From JAJDUF01 sp965214295 (GTDB lineage: Bacteria; Chloroflexota; UBA11872; UBA12225; JAJDUF01): a stretch of DNA of 64,000 nucleotides. Location: positions 2,542,001 through 2,606,000 of the forward strand of contig OZ243944.1 in the NCBI GenBank assembly GCA_965214295.1, given 5' to 3'. Below the pieces are notes generated by a model. That model was given only the letters and a program-made list of their open reading frames with translations, ran no database searches and was not told the origin of the DNA. Below, one piece after another: positions 41,556-48,489 of this stretch. The first letter of the stretch is position 1, and each line of letters begins with the position of its first letter. The position numbers and the translations under genes were made by a program.

Positions 41556-42533
41556 TCACTGCCGGCCCCTGGCCTGAGCAAGGGCGGCGGCCTCGGCACT
41601 GCCGGTGCTGGCTTGCTGCACGGCGTCCAGGAACTCGGGTAGGTGGGTGGTGGATGCGGGGAGCCAGTGGATGCGCTCGTCGCGCCGGAACCAGGTGAGC
41701 TGGCGGCGGGCGTAGCGCCGGGTGGCTTGCTGCTGGCTGGCTATCGCGTCGTCGAGGGTCAGCCGCCCTTGGAGATATTGGCCGATTTCTCGATAGCCGA
41801 GGCTTTGCATGGCCGGGAGGTCGTAGCCGTAGCCGTGGGCCACGAGGCTACGCACCTCTGCCACGAGACCGGTTTCGATTTGCGCTAGTGCCCGCGCATT
41901 GATGCGGATGTATAGCTCGGCGCGGGGCCGTGTCAGGCCCAGCCAAATGGTGCGGAAGGGCGGTGGCCGGCGCCGTTGCCAAGCGGAAAACGGGCGCCCG
42001 CTGACGTGTGTCACCTCCAGCGCACGGATGACGCGACGCGGATTGGCCAGGTCGAGCCGTTCGGCCCCGAGCGGGTCCAGGCGGCGCAGCTCTGCGACCA
42101 GGTGGGCGAGGTCACCCGCTGCCACTCGCGCTTCCCACTCGGCCCGTAGCGCCGGCTGCGGCGGCACCGGCGGGAGCACCAGGCCGTCGCAGACGGCGCG
42201 AAAATACAGTCCGCTGCCGCCGACGAGCAGCGGCAGCTTGCCGTTCGCGTGCAGGCGGGCGATGATTGCCTGTGCCTGCCGTTGATACAGCGCGACGGAA
42301 TACGCTGCGTCCGGTGCGACGACATCGAGCAGATGATGCCGGACGCGGGCACGCTCGGCGGCGGTAGGCTTCGCCGTGCCAATGTCCATCCCGCGGTAGA
42401 CCTGGCGCGAGTCTACCGAGATGATCTCGGCGTTCAGAGCGGTGGCGACCGTCAGCGAGAGGGCAGTCTTGCCTACCGCCGTCGGGCCAGCCAGGGCCAA
42501 GACGGTCGGTTGTTTGTGTACGGCTGCGGGCAT
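41556..42533 (-). CDS. miaA: tRNA dimethylallyltransferase
   Basis: A 325-residue enzyme that prenylates A37 of tRNAs reading U-initial codons. The P-loop LALAGPTAVGKTALSL is followed by IISVDSRQVYRGMDIGTAKP, HHLLDVVAPDAAYSV, LPLLVGGSGLYFRAVCDGL and the C-terminal QSLGYREIGQYLQG and QATRRYARRQLTWFRRDERI, all canonical. The start at 42533 (MPAAVHKQPTVL) gives normal length and has AGAGG upstream; an ATG at 42563 is also in frame. It is divergent from the nitrilase gene and unrelated in function to it. Confidence 0.96.
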   Translation of the reverse strand: MPAAVHKQPTVLALAGPTAVGKTALSLTVATALNAEIISVDSRQVYRGMDIGTAKPTAAERARVRHHLLDVVAPDAAYSVALYQRQAQAIIARLHANGKLPLLVGGSGLYFRAVCDGLVLPPVPPQPALRAEWEARVAAGDLAHLVAELRRLDPLGAERLDLANPRRVIRALEVTHVSGRPFSAWQRRRPPPFRTIWLGLTRPRAELYIRINARALAQIETGLVAEVRSLVAHGYGYDLPAMQSLGYREIGQYLQGRLTLDDAIASQQQATRRYARRQLTWFRRDERIHWLPASTTHLPEFLDAVQQASTGSAEAAALAQARGRQ

Positions 42534-42717
42534 TGAGGCCTCTTCCGAATGCCAGGTTTGCACAATCGGCTGGGGGGCGTTGCCACGGTCGCGGTAGCGG
42601 CAGGCTGCTGCTCCGTTAGGGATTTGGAGTGAGTCAGCGGCCGCCGCCGCCGCTGTTTGGGGGGCGCTGCCCGGCGACTATCCTAGCCGTTTCAATGAAG
42701 TGAGGAGGAGGGGAAGT

Positions 42718-43650
42718 ATGGCACGGTACGTTCGTGTGGCTACGGTCTCTAGTCGGCAAGCCGGGGTGGCGGACTCGCCGGAGAGCCAGATCGCCGTGAA
42801 CCGGGATCGCCAGCGGGCCTTGGTCGAACGGGCGTGCTTGGACCGGCCGGATATCGTCTGCATGACCGAGGTCATCACTTGGTATGGCCTGGGACAGTCG
42901 TGCTTACCCATTGCTGCGGAACCGCTCGACGGACCCACCATCCAAACGTTCGCGGAGGTCGCACGCCAGCATCGTTGCTACGTGATCGTGCCGATCTTCA
43001 CCGTGGAAGACGGGAAGACCTACAATTCCCAGGTCCTACTCGACCGCAAAGGGGATGTCTCTTGCGTCTACCACAAGATTCACCCCACGATCAGCGAGAT
43101 AGAGATGGGCGTCACGCCCGGCGTCGAACCGGCTGTGGCCGCCACGGACTTTGGTCGGGTCGGCTTCGCGATCTGTTATGATCTCAACTTCCGCGATGTC
43201 GCCGAGGGCAACCAGGCGGAAGACGCGGAGATCGTCTTCTTCTCTTCAATGTATGCCGGAGGTTTGCAGCTCAGTATTTGGGCGCACGACTTCAGCTTCT
43301 TCATGGCCTCGGCCACGCCGGGCAGCGAGAGTCGTATTGTGGACCCGCTCGGCCGGAGCCTGATCGAGTCCGATGCCGTCTACCAGCCGATCAACGTCAG
43401 GACGATTAACCTTGATTATCAGGTGCTCCACTTGGATTACAACCATGCGAAGCTGGGGGCGATCAAGGAGGTGTACGGCGCCGGTGTGGAGATTGACGTG
43501 ACACGGCCCGAGGCCGTGTTCTGCATGTATTCGCACTTGGAAGATACGACCTGCGAGGAGATCATCCGCAAGTTCGACCTGGAGACGCGCGCGGCCTACT
43601 TCCGCCGCGCCAATCGCGTCCGCACGGCCATGCTGAATGGGCAGAAGTGA
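42718..43650 (+). CDS. Carbon-nitrogen hydrolase (nitrilase superfamily)
   Basis: A 310-residue protein starting MARYVRVATVSSRQAGVADS after GAGGAGGAGGGGAAG. The catalytic triad is visible: Glu in IVCMTEVITWYG, Lys in CVYHKIHPTISEIEMG and Cys in VGFAICYDLNFRDVAEGNQA. The family hydrolyses amides, ureido compounds or nitriles. The segment SSMYAGGLQLSIWAHDFSFF follows the Cys as in N-carbamoyl amidohydrolases and related amidases. The substrate is not determinable. It stands alone. Confidence 0.92.
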   Translation: MARYVRVATVSSRQAGVADSPESQIAVNRDRQRALVERACLDRPDIVCMTEVITWYGLGQSCLPIAAEPLDGPTIQTFAEVARQHRCYVIVPIFTVEDGKTYNSQVLLDRKGDVSCVYHKIHPTISEIEMGVTPGVEPAVAATDFGRVGFAICYDLNFRDVAEGNQAEDAEIVFFSSMYAGGLQLSIWAHDFSFFMASATPGSESRIVDPLGRSLIESDAVYQPINVRTINLDYQVLHLDYNHAKLGAIKEVYGAGVEIDVTRPEAVFCMYSHLEDTTCEEIIRKFDLETRAAYFRRANRVRTAMLNGQK

Positions 43651-43790
43651 GCACAACTCCGATTATTCCGGTGCAAGCATGTCAGCCCGACCTGCGCCAA
43701 GGCCGGTAGCCGATGGAAGCGTTCCTACGTGGTGTCCTCTTGCTATGATTGTCGGGAGGTCGGGGCAAAAAGGCGGATTGTGGGTGAAAT

Positions 43791-44039
43791 ATGGTGAAGC
43801 AGCTGAGGGCAGGCTTAACGGCGGTTGGTGCCGCTGAGAATAGGCGGGGCGAGGTTGTCGCTACAGAGGTAAACGATGCGCGTGAGGCGAGTAGCGCACT
43901 CGATGCCGTTGTGCAGGCAATTCAGGAGCGGAATCTGGACAAGGATTCAGACGAGGTGTATGCCGATATTACGGAAGTAGTGGGGGAAGTGCGCCGCGAG
44001 CGTTACGCCCGCGAGCAGCGGGCAGTTGAGTCGCGTTAG
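43791..44039 (+). CDS. Probable antitoxin of a PIN-type toxin-antitoxin locus
   Basis: An 82-residue protein, MVKQLRAGLTAVGAAENRRG..., whose C-terminal half (YADITEVVGEVRRERYAREQ) is an acidic-basic helix typical of VapB-like partners. It overlaps the start of the PIN-domain toxin remnant by 14 bases. The N-terminal DNA-binding fold is not identifiable, and only a weak ribosome binding site is present. Because the toxin is broken, this gene may be an orphan antitoxin. Confidence 0.5.
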   Translation: MVKQLRAGLTAVGAAENRRGEVVATEVNDAREASSALDAVVQAIQERNLDKDSDEVYADITEVVGEVRRERYAREQRAVESR

Positions 44040-44420
44040 AGCCGTTGTAGACACCAACGGATTGGTCAGTGGCGTCATTAGCCGTGGTGCCCCGTATCAA
44101 GTGCTGCTCGCCTGGCTACGGGGCGCTTTTCAGTTGGTCGCTTCACAGGCACTCTACGACGAGATTGAGGTAGTGTTGCGTCGTTATTGCAACGACTCGC
44201 CGCATGCATCGAGAGTGGCCATTCGGTGACACGTCTCGGAGTTGAAGTTCGAGACCCCGAAGATCAGCACGTGCTCGCCGCCGCGGTAGATGCTCAGGTC
44301 GAATACCTCGTCACCGGTGATAACGACCTCCTGGTGTTACTAGACCATCCGGCAGTAGCTCCACTGCGAGTGGTCACAGGGCATGAATTCCTCGCCGTAC
44401 TCGCGGACGATGCGGGTTAG
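44026..44420 (+). pseudogene. PIN-domain toxin (VapC-like), disrupted
   Basis: The first frame, from a TTG at 44026, reads VRAVVDTNGLVSGVISRGAP then YQVLLAWLRGAFQLVASQAL and YDEIEVVLRRY, the N-terminal half of PIN_3 toxins with the first catalytic Asp. It stops at 44229. A +1 frame resumes at about 44187 with QRLAACIESG, then VEVRDPEDQHVLAAAVDAQV and EYLVTGDNDLLVL, the C-terminal half with further active-site acids. The joint lacks about 25 expected residues, so a deletion that also shifted the frame has inactivated it. PIN toxins are RNases. Confidence 0.75.
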
Positions 44421-44442
44421 CACGGACCATGACGAGCTTGTG

Positions 44443-44994
44443 CTACCGGCGTGCGGCGAGCCAGGCTTGCGAGGCGTACTCGATTTCCGCGGCGAGCGTG
44501 GCTGCGTCGGCTACCAGGGAGGCGCGGGCGAGGTCAATCCTGCGGGCCACGGTCGGCGGGAGGGCGGCGGGTAGCTCGTCTTCGTCCAGCACCTCGACCG
44601 CGCCGTTCGGTCGGATCAGCACGTCTACCACGAGATCGCGCCAGGTAATGGTCGTCGTGGTAATGGTCGTCCGATCCGCGATGTTGGCGTAGTAGGCCAG
44701 CGTGCGCGCGTCCGGGTCGAGCCAGTGATAGACGTTGTAGGGCCGATCCTGCCAGAAATAGCCGAGGGTGAACGAGCCTTCGGGCATGTCAATGCCGAAG
44801 ATCGTCGTGGCCCGCGGCATCCGGTACAGAATGATGGCCGCGGCTATCCCGACAGTGGTCTCCGCCGCGACTAGCTGGCAGTCGAAGGCTTGGCTGGGCT
44901 TGTCGAGCAGGCTACGCTTGACCTCGCGGATGGTAGCCGGGCCGCGTGCCGAGGCGGGCGGATGGTAGTCGGCGGGTAGGATGATTCCGGGCAT
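44443..44994 (-). CDS. DUF402 domain protein (FomD/nucleoside-phosphatase-like)
   Basis: A 183-residue protein starting MPGIILPADYHPPASARGPA with GGAG 8 bases upstream of the ATG at 44994. The DUF402 core is clear: PEGSFTLGYFWQDRPYNVYH, LDPDARTLAYYANIADRTTI, TWRDLVVDVLIRPNGAVEVL and DEDELP. Relatives include FomD and nucleoside di/triphosphatases that act on phosphate anhydrides with metal ions bound by the acidic cluster. Biological role here is unknown. It is convergent with the decayed toxin locus. Confidence 0.82.
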   Translation of the reverse strand: MPGIILPADYHPPASARGPATIREVKRSLLDKPSQAFDCQLVAAETTVGIAAAIILYRMPRATTIFGIDMPEGSFTLGYFWQDRPYNVYHWLDPDARTLAYYANIADRTTITTTTITWRDLVVDVLIRPNGAVEVLDEDELPAALPPTVARRIDLARASLVADAATLAAEIEYASQAWLAARR

Positions 44995-45067
44995 CTGGCG
45001 CACTCCAGGCGGCGACCTACTTTACCGTAACACGGCCGGCGTCGTTGCATGGCTGTACGACGATCGT

Positions 45068-45293
45068 CTAGGACGTGTTTGCAAAGTGCCAGTCGGGAGG
45101 GGGCAGAGCGGTCAGGTGGCGAGGTGTGGCCCCCAGTGGGACTGGATTGCGGCCTGCGCCGCAATGACGGGGCGTGGCCCCCAGTGGGACTGGATTGCGG
45201 CCTGCGCCGCAATGACGGGGCCTGCGCCGGAGTGACGGGTGGGCGCCATGAATGACGCCCCTACCTAAAAGCTGGTTTGCAAACACGCGCTAG
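45068..45293. mobile_element. 226-bp MITE-like element with CTAG ends
   Basis: The left end, CTAGGACGTGTTTGCAAA (45068), and the right end, TTTGCAAACACGCGCTAG (45293), are inverted repeats with two mismatches. CTAG at both borders could be a 4-bp target duplication, as seen for IS5-type elements. The interior carries two direct copies (about 51 bp apart) of GTGGCCCCCAGTGGGACTGG followed by a TTGCGGCCTGCGCCGCAATG hairpin. There is no transposase. Confidence 0.7.
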
Positions 45294-45515
45294 TGCTGAC
45301 GATAGTAGCCGCTATTTGCGCTAACGTTTCTAGCGACCCCGGTCCTTGTCGCTTGGGGTATGCTCGGCATCCTGGCTTCGATGCCGCGGGTTTACCGTCT
45401 GGTGGTTAGGCCGTCGCGGCTGCTTTCTCCGGATCGGTACAGCCTAACGCGCGCGCGTGCGCGCATTGCCCGGGTGGATGCCCTGCTCCATTACGCGATC
45501 TGAGTAGTGCAGCGG
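45294..45515. other. Intergenic region with alternating CG tract
   Basis: No gene is seen. Positions 45447-45466 are an alternating purine-pyrimidine run (ACGCGCGCGCGTGCGCGCAT) that is also largely self-complementary. Confidence 0.6.
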
Positions 45516-46355
45516 CTAGAGGCGGAGGACGGTGCGGAGGTTCTGGCCGAAAATCTTGCGCTTGTCGGCCGCTGGCAGGTCGGCGTGAGCCACTTGGCCG
45601 AGCTGCCAGGCCTGGCCTAACACCGGGTAGTCGGATCCGAACACGACATGCTCGGCCCCGGCCACGCGCACAAAGTCCTCAATCGTCCCCCGCACGTTCC
45701 CCGACCCGGCCATCTCCACCAAGACGTTCGGGTGCTCTCGTACCACTGTCGCCAGGTCGGGCGTCCGCAGGTGGCTCCAAATGGCGTGTGCCCAGACAAA
45801 CGTGGCGTTCGGGTATGTCTCGGCCAGCTTGGCGACCGTCGCCGGAGAATCGTACGTGTGGCTCAGGATCGGGAGGCGGTGGTCGTCGGCGTAGGCGTAG
45901 ACCGGCTCGTAGTGGGGGCCGAGCACCCGATAACCGTGGCTGGTGGGGTGAATCTTGATGCCGCGAAAGCCTTGATCCTCCACGCGGCGCCGCAGCTCCG
46001 GCACCACCAGCTGCGGGTAGCGGGGGTTGGGCACCACGCAGCCGAGCACCCGCGTCGGATGGCGCCGGATGGCCGCGGCCACCAGGTCGTTGCCGCCGAT
46101 GAAGTCCGGGCCGATGGCGGCGTAGGCGCTGAAGCAAGCGTAGTCTACACCCGTCTCGTCCATCGTGCGGACCATGTCGTCCACGTCGCCGCCGTGCCAG
46201 TAGAAGTTGCGGCCGACGCCGGGGTGGCAGTGGATGTCTATGACCAGGTCTGCCAGTGGCTCGCCATGCATGGCCCGTTCGGCGAAGGGGTCGTGCCGGT
46301 GGGTGTGGTGGTGCGGGTGATGCGGGTGATGATGGTGGTGGGGCGTAGCGGTCAT
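45516..46355 (-). CDS. Amidohydrolase (metal-dependent hydrolase) with His-rich N-terminus
   Basis: A 279-residue protein. Residues 5-22 are HHHHHPHHPHHHTHRH-like, an exceptional metal-binding-type tail. The amidohydrolase_2 fold follows, with VIDIHCHPGVGRNFYW carrying the HxH motif, GFRGIKIHPTSHGYRVL, PILSHTYDSPATVAKLA, FVWAHAIWSHLRTPDL and HVVFGSDYPVL with the last metal-ligand Asp. The relatives are decarboxylases and hydrolases of the gamma-resorcylate/uracil-carboxylate type. A TAGGAGC site precedes the ATG at 46355. It starts 10 bp after the end of a second, degenerate family member, so the two are co-transcribed. Confidence 0.88.
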   Translation of the reverse strand: MTATPHHHHHPHHPHHHTHRHDPFAERAMHGEPLADLVIDIHCHPGVGRNFYWHGGDVDDMVRTMDETGVDYACFSAYAAIGPDFIGGNDLVAAAIRRHPTRVLGCVVPNPRYPQLVVPELRRRVEDQGFRGIKIHPTSHGYRVLGPHYEPVYAYADDHRLPILSHTYDSPATVAKLAETYPNATFVWAHAIWSHLRTPDLATVVREHPNVLVEMAGSGNVRGTIEDFVRVAGAEHVVFGSDYPVLGQAWQLGQVAHADLPAADKRKIFGQNLRTVLRL

Positions 46356-46365
46356 AGCGGTGCTC

Positions 46366-47139
46366 CTACCAGGCGGCCGTCGCGAGCAGGCGGTCGAGAT
46401 TGTGGGCGCCAATCTGGGCACGTACCGCCGGCTCTAGGCGGGCGTACCGTAGCTCGGCATGGGGGCCGCCGACCGACTGCCACGGGAGGCGGGTTCCGAA
46501 GATCAGCCGGTCGGCGCCGACCGCTTCCGCGATGAATTCGATGCCACGATACGTGCGGAACCCGCCGGTCTCCAGCCAGAGGTTGGGAAGCTGGCGCAGC
46601 AGCGGGGTGATGAGGCGCGGGATGGACTTGTCCACGTCGCAAACGACGACTTGCAGAGGGGGATACTGCGAGCAGACGCGATAGATATCGCGGGCGGTAG
46701 GGGTGTCGAGGCGCGCGATGTGCCAGAAGAGCGGCACCTGCCCGGCCACGGCCGCAAAGAAGTCGCCCAGCATCCAGTCGTCCACCGGGTACTTGTGGTC
46801 ATCCGGGAACAGGCGCAGCGCCCGCACGCCGGCGTCCCGCGCCTCGGCCAGCAGCGTTGCCGGCGCGGGAAACTCGCCGGTATGGTGCGGCAGAGCAATC
46901 CACGACGGCTGGAGCGCGGCGTGGCCCGCGATGGCCGGGAGGAGCTTGGCGTTGCCCGTGGCGGGGTGCTCTTCCAAGGCGAGCGCATGAAAGGGGAGAG
47001 CGCGGGTAATGCCGTAGCGGGACTGATGCTCCAATAGCGCGTCGGCTGTGAGGAACGCCCCCGCCGGTCCGGGCTGGGACACCATGCCCAAGGCACAGTT
47101 GGCATCGGAAAGGGCGGCTGCGGATGGTGTTTGGCTCAT
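46366..47139 (-). CDS. Amidohydrolase-fold protein lacking the HxH motif
   Basis: A 257-residue protein starting MSQTPSAAALSDANCALGMV. The barrel pattern resembles the neighbouring amidohydrolase: GVRALRLFPDDHKYPVDDWM, PLFWHIARLDTPTARDIYR, NLWLETGGFRTYRGIEFIAE and RLIFGTRLPWQSVGGPHAEL. However, the N-terminal HxH is replaced by SDANC and the strand-4 to strand-6 ligands are only partly conserved (one His in FWHIAR). It could be a non-catalytic or metal-poor partner of the downstream enzyme, or bind metal differently. It is the promoter-proximal gene of the pair. Confidence 0.78.
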   Translation of the reverse strand: MSQTPSAAALSDANCALGMVSQPGPAGAFLTADALLEHQSRYGITRALPFHALALEEHPATGNAKLLPAIAGHAALQPSWIALPHHTGEFPAPATLLAEARDAGVRALRLFPDDHKYPVDDWMLGDFFAAVAGQVPLFWHIARLDTPTARDIYRVCSQYPPLQVVVCDVDKSIPRLITPLLRQLPNLWLETGGFRTYRGIEFIAEAVGADRLIFGTRLPWQSVGGPHAELRYARLEPAVRAQIGAHNLDRLLATAAW

Positions 47140-47192
47140 CACACCACGATGATACCGTTTGGCAGCCGGTTGCCTCACCCCCCGGGCCCCTC

Positions 47193-47580
47193 CTGATAAG
47201 GGTAGGTTTTTCGTGGAGAGCCGCGGGGGCGGGCAGACCTCACCCCCCGGCCCCCTCTCCAACATTTGGAGAGGGGGTGGAGGGCCGGAATCCAGGCCCT
47301 CTGCATGGCCCTGGATTCCGGCCCGGGAGCGGAGGAGGGGGCATGCTGGCGCCTGGCGTTGGGGCTTGGCGTAGCGGGGCGGCCCTCACCCCCCGGCCCC
47401 CTCTCCACCATGTGGAGAGGGGGTGGAGGGCCTGTTCCAGGCCCTCTGCATGGCCCTGGATTCCGGCCCGGGAGCGGAGAAGGGGGCCGGCTGGCGCCGG
47501 AATGACGGATGCGACGGGGGGGATGACGGGGAGACGGGTGCAACGTGGTGCGCCCATACGGAAAAACCTCCCCTTGTCAG
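47193..47580. mobile_element. Enlarged 242-bp MITE with internal duplication
   Basis: Both inverted repeats are present (CTGATAAGGGTAGGTTTTTC at 47193 and AAAAACCTCCCCTTGTCAG ending at 47580). The length is 388 bp because the palindrome-plus-CCGG segment occurs twice (about 47238-47350 and 47388-47510), separated by TGGCGTTGGGGCTTGGCGTA. That separator also lies just upstream of the copy at 32867. Confidence 0.8.
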
Positions 47581-47714
47581 CCGGCCCCCTCTCCAGCGCC
47601 GAGCGATAGAGAGGGGGAGTGCGCCGGAGGTGGGCCGGAGCGTAGGTGGCGATAACGCGGTGCGCTGGTTAGCATGTTCGCGTGGGAGGGCGTAGCAGTG
47701 CCGAGGAGGGGCGG

Positions 47715-48329
47715 ATGGGCGAGCGGACCGATGCCAGGGAGCGGCCGCGGGGCGTGGGCTGGCGGTTGTGGCTCTGGTGGGTGCTGGCCAGCACGCTGGG
47801 CTGGAGTGTCGGCGGGGTCGTGCTCCGTCCTGTGTTTGGGGCGATAGGCCCGGTCTTTGGACTGCTCGTAGGTGGCCTGCTAGTTGGGGCCATAGGCGGG
47901 GCTGCACTGGGGGTCTCGCAATGGCTGGTGTTGCGGCGGCAGTTGGCGCGGGCTGGCTGGTGGATCGTCGCCAGCACGCTGGGCTGGGCCGTGGGCGTAG
48001 TCGTGTTCGGGCTGCTAGGTGGGACGGTGGCAGGGGTCTTGCAATGGCTGGTGCTGCGGCAGCAGATCGCACGGGCCGGGTGGTGGATCGCAGCGAGTAC
48101 GGTCGGCTGGACCATAGGGCCGGTTATCATCTTGTTTGGGGGGGTCATCAGCGGCGGGAGCGAGGTCCTGGTTGTGCTCCTAGTCGTGCTCGTCTGGGTT
48201 ATAGGCGGCCTTGTGGGTGGGGCGATTACCGGCGCGGTGCTGGTGTGGCTGCTGGGCCAGCGGTCGGTAGATGCTGACGGGGTGGTCAGTGGGGCTGCCC
48301 GTGCAGACGTGATCGAGACCTTTGTATAA
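47715..48329 (+). CDS. Repeat-built multi-span membrane protein
   Basis: A 204-residue hydrophobic protein starting MGERTDARERPRGVGWRLWL, after GAGGAGG. It consists of about three to four imperfect 40-residue repeats in which a span is followed by QWLVLRRQLARAGWWIVAST (then LGW, next span). Copies are visible at about residues 20-60, 65-105 and 110-150. Trp-Trp pairs mark the repeat borders. Similar repeat membrane proteins occur in cyanobacteria and Chloroflexota, without known function. The C-terminal 25 residues are soluble (SVDADGVVSGAARADVIETF). Confidence 0.72.
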   Translation: MGERTDARERPRGVGWRLWLWWVLASTLGWSVGGVVLRPVFGAIGPVFGLLVGGLLVGAIGGAALGVSQWLVLRRQLARAGWWIVASTLGWAVGVVVFGLLGGTVAGVLQWLVLRQQIARAGWWIAASTVGWTIGPVIILFGGVISGGSEVLVVLLVVLVWVIGGLVGGAITGAVLVWLLGQRSVDADGVVSGAARADVIETFV

Positions 48330-48393
48330 CTCCCGGACGGAGTGTTCTAGTAGTAGTGACTCCACCCTTACCAACCTGGGAGGGCCGGTTGTT

Positions 48394-48420
48394 GGATTCC
48401 CGCTGGCGTGGGAATGACGG
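48394..48420. repeat. CCCGCTGGCGTGGG hairpin unit
   Basis: A diverged copy of the 27-bp unit at 4985, followed at once by a second partial one (TTTCGCGGGAATG). Confidence 0.6.
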
Positions 48421-48489
48421 GTTACGCAAAGGTCTCCTTTCGCGGGAATGGCGATTTCTGCAAAGGTCTCTGATTGGAGGATAGAGGCA

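Noticed and set aside
45447..45466. Alternating CG tract as a functional Z-DNA or replication signal
   Set aside because: It is a single short tract in G+C-rich DNA, with no DnaA-box cluster or A+T-rich unwinding region nearby.
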